A program made the translations under genes and the position numbers. A stretch of 64,000 nt of DNA from Myxococcales bacterium (GTDB lineage Bacteria; Myxococcota; Myxococcia; Myxococcales; Myxococcaceae), in contig JAUXRI010000247.1 in the NCBI GenBank assembly GCA_030681895.1, forward strand, positions 1-64,000, read 5' to 3'. The notes beneath the pieces are model-generated. The model was not told where the DNA came from, did no database searches, and saw only the letters and a list, made by a program, of their open reading frames with translations. Shown piece by piece: positions 57,414 to 64,000 of the stretch (within the stretch, counting starts at the first letter, position 1; each line of letters opens with the position of its first letter).

Positions 57414-57466
57414 CGAGACGCATGGTTCCCCATGACGACCCGGAGCGCTAGCACCAAAGCCCCGGA

Positions 57467-58369
57467 TCAATCGTCGTCGTCGGGTTCCACGAACAGCCAG
57501 CGAATGTCTGGAACCCGCTCGTGAATGGCCTTCTCGAACGCGTCGATGGTCTCGACCACGCCGTGGGTGTCGAGCTCGTCGATGAGGTGCACCTTGCAGG
57601 CAACCATCACCTCGCCCGGGCCCTGCTGCACCGTCAACACGCGGATGAGGCGCTTGATGTTCGGCTGGGTGAGGGCGACCTCTTTCACGACGATCTCGAT
57701 CCGCGGGTCAGCGCGTTCGCCGAGCAGGAGCGACATCACCTCGCGGCCGAGGAAGATCGCGACGCCGATCAGCACCACGCCGATGAGCAGGCTGCCGACG
57801 GAGTCCCACCGCGAGTCACCGGTCGCGACCGTCATACCGAGCGCGGCGAGCGCGAAGACCAGGCCCATCACGGCCGCAGCGTTCTCACCGAAGAGCACCA
57901 CGAGATCGGAGTCCTTGGTGTCGCGCAGATACGTGTAGAGCCCGACCGAACCGCGTCGCTTCTTCATCTCGACCAGGTTCCCGAACGTCGCCCAGCCTTC
58001 GAGCAGCAACGAGAACCCGAGAATGCCGAAGCCCCAGTTGACGTGCTCGACGGGCTCGGGCTTCCCGAGCTTGTGGATGCCCTCGTAGATGCTGAACACC
58101 CCGCCGCCCGAGAAGAGGAGCAGCGCGACGATGAAGCTCCAGAAGTAGACGGAGCGGCCGTAGCCGAGCGGGAACTTCTCGTCGGGTGGCTTCTTCGCGA
58201 GTGAGACGCCGATCAGCAGCAGCACCTGGTTGACGCAGTCGGCGCTCGAGTGAATCGCCTCCGCCAGCATGGTGCCGGAGCCGGTGAAGAAGGCCGCGAG
58301 GCCTTTGGCGCTCGCGATGGTGACGTTCACCGCCAACGACTTGAGAATCTCTTTGGTATCTCCAGCCAC
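57467..58369 (-). CDS. Cation diffusion facilitator transporter (ZnT9-like subgroup)
   Basis: The 300-residue protein has six helices and a C-terminal cytoplasmic domain (about 210-300) of the CDF family. Helix 2 carries HSSADCVNQ and helix 5 FGENAAAVMG. In classical zinc transporters both helices offer HxxxD; here the second site has Glu-Asn instead, as in SLC30A9 (ZnT9)-like members. Zinc, or another divalent metal such as cobalt or manganese, is exported in exchange for protons. Histidine-rich loops are absent. It starts 28 bases past the CTP gene stop, in the same direction. Confidence 0.9.
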   Translation of the reverse strand: MAGDTKEILKSLAVNVTIASAKGLAAFFTGSGTMLAEAIHSSADCVNQVLLLIGVSLAKKPPDEKFPLGYGRSVYFWSFIVALLLFSGGGVFSIYEGIHKLGKPEPVEHVNWGFGILGFSLLLEGWATFGNLVEMKKRRGSVGLYTYLRDTKDSDLVVLFGENAAAVMGLVFALAALGMTVATGDSRWDSVGSLLIGVVLIGVAIFLGREVMSLLLGERADPRIEIVVKEVALTQPNIKRLIRVLTVQQGPGEVMVACKVHLIDELDTHGVVETIDAFEKAIHERVPDIRWLFVEPDDDD

Positions 58370-58397
58370 GGGTCGACCGACGTAGCAGGGACCCTGC

Positions 58398-59708
58398 CTA
58401 TGGAGAAGAAGCGCGCGCGGTGTTCTTGCCAGCCGGCGCCGCGGAGCCGTTGAGATAGTTGAGCGCCGTCTTCAGCTGGTAGTCGGTCACCTTGTCGGTG
58501 ACGTCCCACGGCTTGAGGTTGCCCGGCAGCGACGGCTTGAGCGCCGTGACGTCGGGCCCTTCGGCTTCTCCGCGGAAGTGCCGCTTGAGATCCTTCTCGC
58601 GCAGGGTCTCGGTCTTCGTCAAAACGCCCTCGGACTCGCCCACCAGAAAGTCGGGGAGAATGCCGCGCTCCTGAATCGAGCGGCCCGACGGCGTGAAGTA
58701 CCGCGCGATGGTCAGCTTCAGGCCCGAGCCATCTTCCATCTCGATGACGGTCTGCACGCTGCCCTTGCCGAAGGTGGGCACGCCCATCAACACCGCGCGT
58801 TTGTGATCCTGCAGCGCGCCGGCGACGATCTCGCTCGCCGAGGCCGAGCCCGCGTTCACGAGGATGACGATGGGGTATGGCTTCTCGGTGTCGCGGTCCT
58901 TCGCGCGCTCTTCGGTCGCCTGGGCGCCGTCACGGCCACGGGTCGAGACGATGGAGAGCCCACCCGGGAGGAAGCGGTCGGCGATGGCCACGGCCTGATC
59001 GAGCAGCCCGCCCGGGTTGTTGCGCAGATCGATCACCAGCCCGCGCAGCTCCTTCCCGGCGTTCTGCCCACGGAGCTTCTCGAGCTCCTTGAAGAGCGAG
59101 GCGTCGGTGCGCTCCTGGAAGTTCTTCACCTTCACGTACCCGATGCCGCCGTAGAGGGCGCTCTCGACCGAGGCGATACGAATGTGATCTCTGATGATCG
59201 CGAACTCGCGCGGCGCGGTGAAGCCCTCGCGCATGATCGTCAACATCACCTTCTTGCCGGCGGGCCCGCGCATCTTCTGAATCGCGCGTGCGAGCTCCAT
59301 CGCGCGGGTCGGCTCGTCGTCGATCTTCAGCAGCTGATCGCCCGACTTGATGCCGGCGCGCTGGGCCGGCGTGTCGTCGATGGGCGCGACCACGATCATC
59401 GCGTCGTTCCGGCGGGCGATCTCGATGCCCAGCCCACCGAACTCACCCGAGGTGTCGATCTTCATCTCCTTGAACACGTCAGGCGGCATGTAGACGGTGT
59501 GCGGATCGAGCGTCTCGAGCATGCCCTTGATGGCGCCCTGCATGAGCTGCTGCTCGTCGACGGTCTCGACGTAGTTGTTCTGCACGTACGACAACACGCG
59601 AGCGAACAGCTCGAGCTGGCGGTAGGTGTCCTCGGACTTCGACACCGGAGGTCCTGCGACTGCAGTGAAACCAACGCCCAGGCACCACGCCACGACGAGA
59701 CGACGCAT
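58398..59708 (-). CDS. C-terminal processing peptidase (S41) with PDZ domain
   Basis: ATG 59708 gives a 436-residue protein with signal peptide (LVVAWCLGVGFTAVA). The order is N-terminal helical segment, PDZ domain (about 75-170, GGLGIEIARRNDAMIVVAPIDDTPAQRAGI), and S41 protease core with catalytic Ser in GSASASEI and Lys in FGKGSVQT. These periplasmic proteases cut proteins near the C-terminus, for example lipoproteins or penicillin-binding proteins. Length is normal for CtpA-type enzymes. It starts 50 bases from the stop of the alpha/beta hydrolase gene. Confidence 0.94.
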   Translation of the reverse strand: MRRLVVAWCLGVGFTAVAGPPVSKSEDTYRQLELFARVLSYVQNNYVETVDEQQLMQGAIKGMLETLDPHTVYMPPDVFKEMKIDTSGEFGGLGIEIARRNDAMIVVAPIDDTPAQRAGIKSGDQLLKIDDEPTRAMELARAIQKMRGPAGKKVMLTIMREGFTAPREFAIIRDHIRIASVESALYGGIGYVKVKNFQERTDASLFKELEKLRGQNAGKELRGLVIDLRNNPGGLLDQAVAIADRFLPGGLSIVSTRGRDGAQATEERAKDRDTEKPYPIVILVNAGSASASEIVAGALQDHKRAVLMGVPTFGKGSVQTVIEMEDGSGLKLTIARYFTPSGRSIQERGILPDFLVGESEGVLTKTETLREKDLKRHFRGEAEGPDVTALKPSLPGNLKPWDVTDKVTDYQLKTALNYLNGSAAPAGKNTARASSP

Positions 59709-59757
59709 GCGGCGAGTGTAATCGGGTGAGTCGAAGAAGTTCAGCCCACGAGGCGTT

Positions 59758-60621
59758 TCAGCCAGCAAGGCTGCGCGCGCGCGCGAAGTCGATGATGCGC
59801 CGCACCAGCGGGCGGGGGTTCTCCATCTGGGGCATGTGCCCGAAGCCCTCGACTTCGTGGATCTCGGCGTGCTTGGGCAGGTGTGCGCGGAAGTACGCCA
59901 GCCCTTCGGGAGGGAGGAGCTTCTCCTTCGTGCCCCAGATGAGCAGGGTCGGCATCGGCAGGCCCTGGAGCATGGCCTCGGTCACGGCGTCGGCAGGCTG
60001 CACCTCACGAATGAGGCGCTTCACCGTCGGGTTGGCGTAGAGGTTTCGCATCTCGCCGGCGAACAGCAACAGCGGGAGCGGCGGCCGGGCGAACAACCGA
60101 CGCGTCATCGCTCGGGCCTCGGCGATGGTGTTCACGTCGAAGCTGTTGACGAGATCACGAAAGCGCTGGTCTTCGAGCTTCGCGCCGGCCGGCGAGATCA
60201 ACCCCAGCGCGCGCACCGCCGACGGGGTCTCGTGCGCGAGGTACAGACTCATCGCGCCGCCCAGGGAGTTGCCGATGAGGAAGACGGGCTCGCGGATCAC
60301 GTCTTCGAGGAACGCTCGAACGGTGTCGAGCTGCTCCCGCCACGGCAGCGGCCCACTCGACGGCGTCGGCGAGAAACCATTGCCCGGCACGTCGAGCGCC
60401 CAGATGCGGCGGAAGTGGAGCGCGAGCGGCTTGAGCGTTCGCCAGTACGCGTTGGCCGAGCTGCCGAGCCCGTGCACCAGCAACAGCGGCGGGCCCAACC
60501 CCTGACCTTCGAGCCGGTAGGCGTGCACGTCGTGACCTCGCACCCGGTGCACTTCGCTCTGAACGCCCTGCGCTTTGAGGATTCTGCGCATCGTGCGGTT
60601 GGCCGTCTCGAGCAGGGTCAT
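59758..60621 (-). CDS. Alpha/beta hydrolase
   Basis: The 287-residue protein has the hydrolase motifs: VHGLGSSANAYW oxyanion loop, nucleophile elbow GNSLGG (Ser near 118), LLIWGTKEKLLP with the acidic residue region, and catalytic His in GFGHMPQME. No signal peptide is visible. The class covers esterases, lactonases, haloalkane hydrolases and others; substrate is not clear from sequence. It lies 49 bases upstream of ctp in the same direction and is divergent from the HDOD gene. Confidence 0.9.
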   Translation of the reverse strand: MTLLETANRTMRRILKAQGVQSEVHRVRGHDVHAYRLEGQGLGPPLLLVHGLGSSANAYWRTLKPLALHFRRIWALDVPGNGFSPTPSSGPLPWREQLDTVRAFLEDVIREPVFLIGNSLGGAMSLYLAHETPSAVRALGLISPAGAKLEDQRFRDLVNSFDVNTIAEARAMTRRLFARPPLPLLLFAGEMRNLYANPTVKRLIREVQPADAVTEAMLQGLPMPTLLIWGTKEKLLPPEGLAYFRAHLPKHAEIHEVEGFGHMPQMENPRPLVRRIIDFARARSLAG

Positions 60622-60695
60622 CGTCCAACCTTCGTAGCATGAGCAAAGCGTCAGGGTTCTGACGCACCAACGCGCCGCAATCCCTGATCGGCAGA

Positions 60696-60711
60696 GGGCA
60701 CATGCCTTGCT
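60696..60711 (+). promoter_or_regulatory. Candidate sigma-54 promoter for the HDOD gene
   Basis: GGGCAC-ATGCC-TTGCT keeps the essential GG-N10-GC spacing and differs from TGGCAC-N5-TTGC in one base. It ends about 60 bases upstream of ATG 60771, allowing a leader of around 48 bases. Sigma-54 promoters are frequent in myxobacteria; this one is a pattern match only. Confidence 0.45.
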
Positions 60712-60770
60712 CCACAGAGCGGTGGTGCGTGGTCCGCGTCAGGAAAGGCGCGCACGCAGGGGAGCGTCGC

Positions 60771-61640
60771 ATGGCGGTCGTCGCAGAGAAGCTGAGCGAG
60801 CAGGTGCAGACGATTCTCTCGAAGAAGATCGAAGAGAACTCGCTGGTCCTGCCTGCTCCGCCCACCGTGGTGACCCGAGTGCTCCAGCTCGTCGGCGACG
60901 CCTCGTTCTCGCCCAAAGACGCGACGCCCCTCGTGGAGCGCGACTCGGTGATCGCGGCCCGCGTGCTGCGCGCGGCCAACTCGGTCGATCAGGCAGGCGT
61001 CGATCGGGTGCGCACCCTCCCCGAGGCTCTCACGCGGCTGGGCGTCGACGCGCTGCGCTCGCTGCTGATCGAGATCTCGGCCCACCGGCTCTTCGAGTCA
61101 CGAGACGCGCGCATCGGTGCGCACACGCGGGGGCTCTGGGAGCACTCTATCGCCGTCGCAGTGCTGGCGCGCGAGCTCGCAGGCTTGAGCGGCGTCGCCG
61201 AGCCCGAGGCCGCCTACCTCGCGGGGCTGCTGCACGACATCGGCAAGCCGGTCGTCGCGTTCCTGCTGCTCGAGGCCGAGAAGAACGTCGTCTCGACGCG
61301 CAGCTCGTGGATCGACTCGGACGCGTGGGTCGAGGTGCTGCAGAAGGTGCACCGGCCGATCGGCGTCGCGCTCGCCCAGAAGTGGGGGCTGCCCGAGCCG
61401 GTCGCGTCGGCCATTCGCGACTGCACCGAGTACCAGACGAGCGAGCGGGCCTCCGCAGGCAACTGCGTGCGCCTGGCGAACGCGTTGGCGAAGCGCTGCG
61501 GCCTCTACGTGGGGAGCATCGATCGCACCGAGGTCGAGAGTCAGATCGCCGTCGGCAACACGCTGCTCGGCGTCGACGATGCCGCTGTGAATGGGCTCTG
61601 TGAGGGACTCGAGGCGAGGGTGCGCGCGCTCGTGGTGTGA
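60771..61640 (+). CDS. HDOD-domain signalling protein
   Basis: ATG 60771 with GGGGAG upstream gives 289 residues. The HDOD domain (about 25-225) shows LPAPPTVVTRVLQLVGDASFSPKDATPLVERD, ARVLRAANSV, ALTRLGVDALRSLLIEI, LWEHSIAVAVLAREL and AGLLHDIGKPV. HDOD resembles HD phosphohydrolases but is generally non-catalytic. Members take part in signal transduction, chemotaxis and c-di-GMP-linked regulation. There is no second domain. A sigma-54-like site lies upstream. It is convergent with the MinD-like gene. Confidence 0.92.
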   Translation: MAVVAEKLSEQVQTILSKKIEENSLVLPAPPTVVTRVLQLVGDASFSPKDATPLVERDSVIAARVLRAANSVDQAGVDRVRTLPEALTRLGVDALRSLLIEISAHRLFESRDARIGAHTRGLWEHSIAVAVLARELAGLSGVAEPEAAYLAGLLHDIGKPVVAFLLLEAEKNVVSTRSSWIDSDAWVEVLQKVHRPIGVALAQKWGLPEPVASAIRDCTEYQTSERASAGNCVRLANALAKRCGLYVGSIDRTEVESQIAVGNTLLGVDDAAVNGLCEGLEARVRALVV

Positions 61641-61716
61641 CCGCGGGTGTCGCAGTGCAGCCGATGCCGAGCGTCTCTTGAGTGCTGCGCGGTTCGCACG
61701 CTGGGTTCGACAGGCT

Positions 61717-62538
61717 TCAGTCGGCCCGGCGCGCGTCGGCTTCTCGCAGCCGTCGCTCGATGCCGAGCAGACTCCCGCCTGAGTTGTCGAGCGCGCGCTC
61801 GCCGTCGAGGAGCAACGCTGCCAGGCGCTCGATGGCGCGCGCTGCGGGGCTGGCGGCGGCGAGCGTCACCAGGGGCCGCGACAGGGCGGCGGCGCGGCGC
61901 ACGTTGTGATCGTCAGGGAGCGAGCCCAGGTACGAGAGCTTCGGGGTGGGCGCGAGCGAGGAGCACGCCTGCAGCTTGCCGTACGCGAGCTGGCCCTGGC
62001 GCTCCGAGCGGGTGCCGTTGATGACGACGTCGAGCGACCGAATCGCCGTCTGCTGATGGAGCGCATGCGCGAGCGTGGCCGCGTCGAGCAGGCTGGTGGG
62101 CTCTGGCGTCGCGACGAGCACGACGCGCTCGGCCGCAGCCGCCGAGAACAACGCGTCACGGCTCAGCCCCGGCGGGCAGTCGATGAGCACCACGTCGAAG
62201 CGCTCGGCGAGCTGCTCCCAGACGGCGCGCAGGGCAAACCGTTGGCCTTCGACGAGGTGGGTGAGGGAGCGCTCTCCGCTCGCGGCGGGCAACAGCGCGA
62301 GCCCCTCGGGCGTGTGGAGCAGCGCTTCGTCGAGGGCCACACCATCGAGGACGTCACCAACGTGGAGGTTCGCGGTCAGCCCGAAGAGCACGTGCACGCT
62401 GGCCAGCCCGACGTCGGCGTCGATGATGACGGTGCGCAGCCCTCGCTGTGCCGCGAGGACTCCGAGGTTGGCCACGAGGTGCGACTTCCCCACCCCGCCC
62501 TTCCCGCCCGTCACACTGATGACCCGCAGCGCCGCCAC
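61717..62538 (-). CDS. MinD/FlhG-like P-loop ATPase
   Basis: The 273-residue protein has the deviant Walker A GGKGGVGKS (Lys18), IIDADVGLASVHVLFG, LIDCPPG (Walker B) and PEPTSLLDAATLAHAL, in the pattern of FlhG/FleN, which sets flagellar number, rather than MinD of division-site placement (no membrane-targeting helix ends the protein; the tail is Arg/Ala-rich). GTG 62538 fixes the start. In non-flagellated myxobacteria such proteins are thought to act in other polar processes. It is convergent with the HDOD gene and 84 bases downstream of the small lipoprotein gene in the same direction. Confidence 0.88.
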   Translation of the reverse strand: MAALRVISVTGGKGGVGKSHLVANLGVLAAQRGLRTVIIDADVGLASVHVLFGLTANLHVGDVLDGVALDEALLHTPEGLALLPAASGERSLTHLVEGQRFALRAVWEQLAERFDVVLIDCPPGLSRDALFSAAAAERVVLVATPEPTSLLDAATLAHALHQQTAIRSLDVVINGTRSERQGQLAYGKLQACSSLAPTPKLSYLGSLPDDHNVRRAAALSRPLVTLAAASPAARAIERLAALLLDGERALDNSGGSLLGIERRLREADARRAD

Positions 62539-62622
62539 GGGGACTCGCAGTGCAAAGGAAGATCCGCGGCACGCTCAGGCGACGCCCCGAAGACGCCGCT
62601 GAGTCGGTGCTGAAGGTTACGG

Positions 62623-63057
62623 CTACGGAATCGAGTTGCCGTTCAGCACGATGCGCGCCGGCTGGGCGTTCGCGTTCGTCTCGAAGATCAGGTTGCCGGT
62701 ATGCGCACCTGTGCGCACTGGGGCAAACGTGACGCTGAAGGTGCGGCGGACTTGAGGCGCCACGGACCCGGTGCCGCCCTGAACGAAGAACGCGCCAGTG
62801 TCTTCGGTCTCGACCTTGATGACGCGAATGTCGAGCGCGTCCTGGCCGGTGTTGACGACCTCGAAGGTCAACCGCGCCTGCTCGCCCTTCTTGACGTCAC
62901 CGAACGCATGGGTGGTCTCGAACGCGGGGGCGCCGGCGTCGGGGAGCGAGATCTTGAGCTCGCCGCGGTTGGTGCCCTGAACGCCAGGCTCGACGCGCTC
63001 ACACGCGAGCGTGAAGGAGAGGACCACGAACAGGGAGATCAGGTGCGTCGTCTTCAT
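62623..63057 (-). CDS. Small lipoprotein with ASH/DUF1573-like beta domain
   Basis: ATG 63057 gives 144 residues with lipobox FTLAC. After a short linker with Asp-Ala-Gly, one beta-sandwich domain resembles DUF1573/ASH (HYDIN-like) modules: FGDVKKGEQARLTFEVVNTGQDALDIRVIKVE, then FSVTFAPVRTGAHTGNLIFETNAN. These modules usually mediate binding on surfaces. The ATG overlaps the TGA of the upstream TPR gene, so the two are translated together. Confidence 0.85.
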   Translation of the reverse strand: MKTTHLISLFVVLSFTLACERVEPGVQGTNRGELKISLPDAGAPAFETTHAFGDVKKGEQARLTFEVVNTGQDALDIRVIKVETEDTGAFFVQGGTGSVAPQVRRTFSVTFAPVRTGAHTGNLIFETNANAQPARIVLNGNSIP

Positions 63058-64000
63058 CGTTTTCCCTCCAGCTTGGGAGCGTAGCCCGGCACCGTCTCGG
63101 CCAGCCGGGTCCACAGGGCCTTGGCGCCGTCGCCGTCGCCTCTGGCTTTCAGTCGATCGCCCAGGGCGTCGAGTGCTTCGGGCGTGCCTGAGGCCACACG
63201 CCAGACGTTCTCGGCCATCGGCTTGCCGAGCTTCACCAGCGTCCACGCCATGCCGGCGCGGAGCCGCGGGTTGTCGGGCTGAAACGGCATGACCTGCTTG
63301 AAGCCGTCGAGGGCCTCCTGATACCGGCCCTTCGCCAGGGACTCTTCGGAGTCTTCGATCAGCTTCGCGAAGCGCGCGTCGCCCTCAGCCGTCTTCGGCG
63401 CGTTCTGGAACGCGGCGATCGTCGCGGGGTCCAGGGCTGGCATCCCCGCGGGAGGCGGTGGTGCGGGCGCGGGCACGGGCGTGAGCTTCGAGAGGCCGCC
63501 AGCGCCGATGCCGGCCCTGGTGCGCTCGAGGAGCGCGCGGGCATTTCGACCCTGACGCGCGTTGGGCGCTGCGGCGAGGAAGCTCTCGAAGTCGCGTTTC
63601 GCCGATTCGAGCGCCTTCACGTCATCGGGCTTCTCGTCGAGGGTCAGTGAGGCGCGGGCATAGAGCGCCTCGGGGACATCGCCAAAGGTGGTCGCGACAC
63701 GGTCGTAGGCAGCGCGGGCTCCGGCGAGATCTCTGGAGAGGAACCGGGCGTTGCCATCCATCAGCAGCACGTCGGGCACGCCGGTGAGGGCCTTGCGGGC
63801 ACAGGTGACCGCGGCGGCGGTGCGCTTGCCATCGGCGTGTTTGCGAGCGACGGCGAAGACGTTGGCGAGCGTGGCCTCCTGGCCTTTCTCGGGGTCGCAC
63901 TTCGCGTCTGCGAGCGCAGCGGGAGGGGTCGCGCCGAGCTTCTTCTTCTGCTCGACATAGAACTGCAGCGCGGGCTCGGCTGCGGCGAGGGCTTCCTGCG
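63054..64000 (-). CDS. TPR-like protein, 5' end outside the window
   Basis: The frame runs off the right edge, giving the last 314 residues. A Cys near the visible N-terminus (AKCDPEKGQ) and Ala/Lys-rich helices precede TPR-like repeats (YDRVATTFGDVPEALYARASL, FLAAAPNARQGRNARALLE). A Pro/Ala linker splits the repeats (near residue 160 of the visible part), and another repeat set ends in PGYAPKLEGKR. The role may be assembly of an envelope complex. The stop codon overlaps the start of the downstream lipoprotein gene. Confidence 0.8.
   Translation of the reverse strand, partial: QEALAAAEPALQFYVEQKKKLGATPPAALADAKCDPEKGQEATLANVFAVARKHADGKRTAAAVTCARKALTGVPDVLLMDGNARFLSRDLAGARAAYDRVATTFGDVPEALYARASLTLDEKPDDVKALESAKRDFESFLAAAPNARQGRNARALLERTRAGIGAGGLSKLTPVPAPAPPPPAGMPALDPATIAAFQNAPKTAEGDARFAKLIEDSEESLAKGRYQEALDGFKQVMPFQPDNPRLRAGMAWTLVKLGKPMAENVWRVASGTPEALDALGDRLKARGDGDGAKALWTRLAETVPGYAPKLEGKR

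Overview
The window reads as ordinary chromosome of a high-GC Myxococcota bacterium, probably of the Myxococcales/Cystobacterineae type (inference). The evidence is the mix of gene families: two membrane proteins built as zinc ribbon + GYF-like domain + membrane helix (one resembling the gliding-motility protein GltJ/AgmX), two Ser/Thr kinases with extracytoplasmic tails, tandem FHA domains, a REC-XRE regulator, a rhomboid-TPR fusion, Gly/Ala-rich and Asp/Ala-rich lipoproteins, and a PEGA protein with a Lys/Glu tail. I see no insertion sequence, prophage, CRISPR array, tRNA or rRNA. Genes are tightly packed, many with ATGA/GTGA overlaps or convergent stops 1-5 bases apart.

Layout. 1-2 kb: a hypothetical gene, then a low-GC pair of a 306-residue protein and a PIN-domain nuclease that looks like an atypical toxin-antitoxin module. 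2-10 kb: a zinc-ribbon/TPR membrane protein, the DNA translocase FtsK with an unusual insertion in its motor, RNase P RNA on the minus strand, a FYDLN-type zinc protein, and the GltJ/AgmX-like protein. 9.8-11 kb: two microcompartment vertex proteins (EutN/CcmL) overlapping a class II aldolase. 11-15.4 kb (minus): a lipoprotein with a histidine-phosphatase-like domain, then ftsE-ftsX-envC, the divisome switch for peptidoglycan amidases. 15.5-18.6 kb (minus): acyl-CoA dehydrogenase and electron transfer flavoprotein, which hand fatty-acid oxidation electrons to the membrane. 18.7-24.6 kb: a large lipoprotein, a hybrid histidine kinase and a polytopic membrane protein. 24.7-31.1 kb: two Ser/Thr kinases around an outer-membrane beta-barrel protein. 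31.1-36.2 kb: a LolA-like periplasmic protein, rhomboid-TPR fusion, tandem-FHA protein and REC-XRE regulator. 36.2-38.6 kb (minus): biotin carboxylase, biotin carrier and enoyl-CoA hydratase. 38.7-39.8 kb: two unknown proteins. 39.8-45.3 kb (minus): a very large VolA-like lipase lipoprotein overlapping a FadL-type fatty-acid channel. 45.4-50.2 kb: a membrane protein, an RpoH-type sigma factor, a zinc-finger membrane protein and a DEAD-box RNA helicase. 50.4-55.2 kb (minus): membrane protein, processive glycosyltransferase, membrane-anchored archaemetzincin, secretin-N-type periplasmic protein, D-Ala-D-Ala ligase. 55.4-60.6 kb (minus): PEGA protein, cation diffusion facilitator, C-terminal processing protease, alpha/beta hydrolase. 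60.7-64 kb: HDOD protein behind a sigma-54-like promoter, MinD/FlhG-like ATPase, lipoprotein, and a TPR protein cut by the window edge.

Three themes recur: lipid and acyl-CoA metabolism (VolA-like lipase + FadL, ACAD + ETF, biotin carboxylase set), cell division and envelope biogenesis (FtsK, FtsEX-EnvC, Ddl, CTP, glycosyltransferase), and myxobacterial signalling. The least expected items are the isolated EutN pair with an aldolase lacking one zinc ligand, the lipase lipoprotein whose N-terminal module occurs four times, the oversized antitoxin-like partner of the PIN gene, and the membrane-anchored archaemetzincin.
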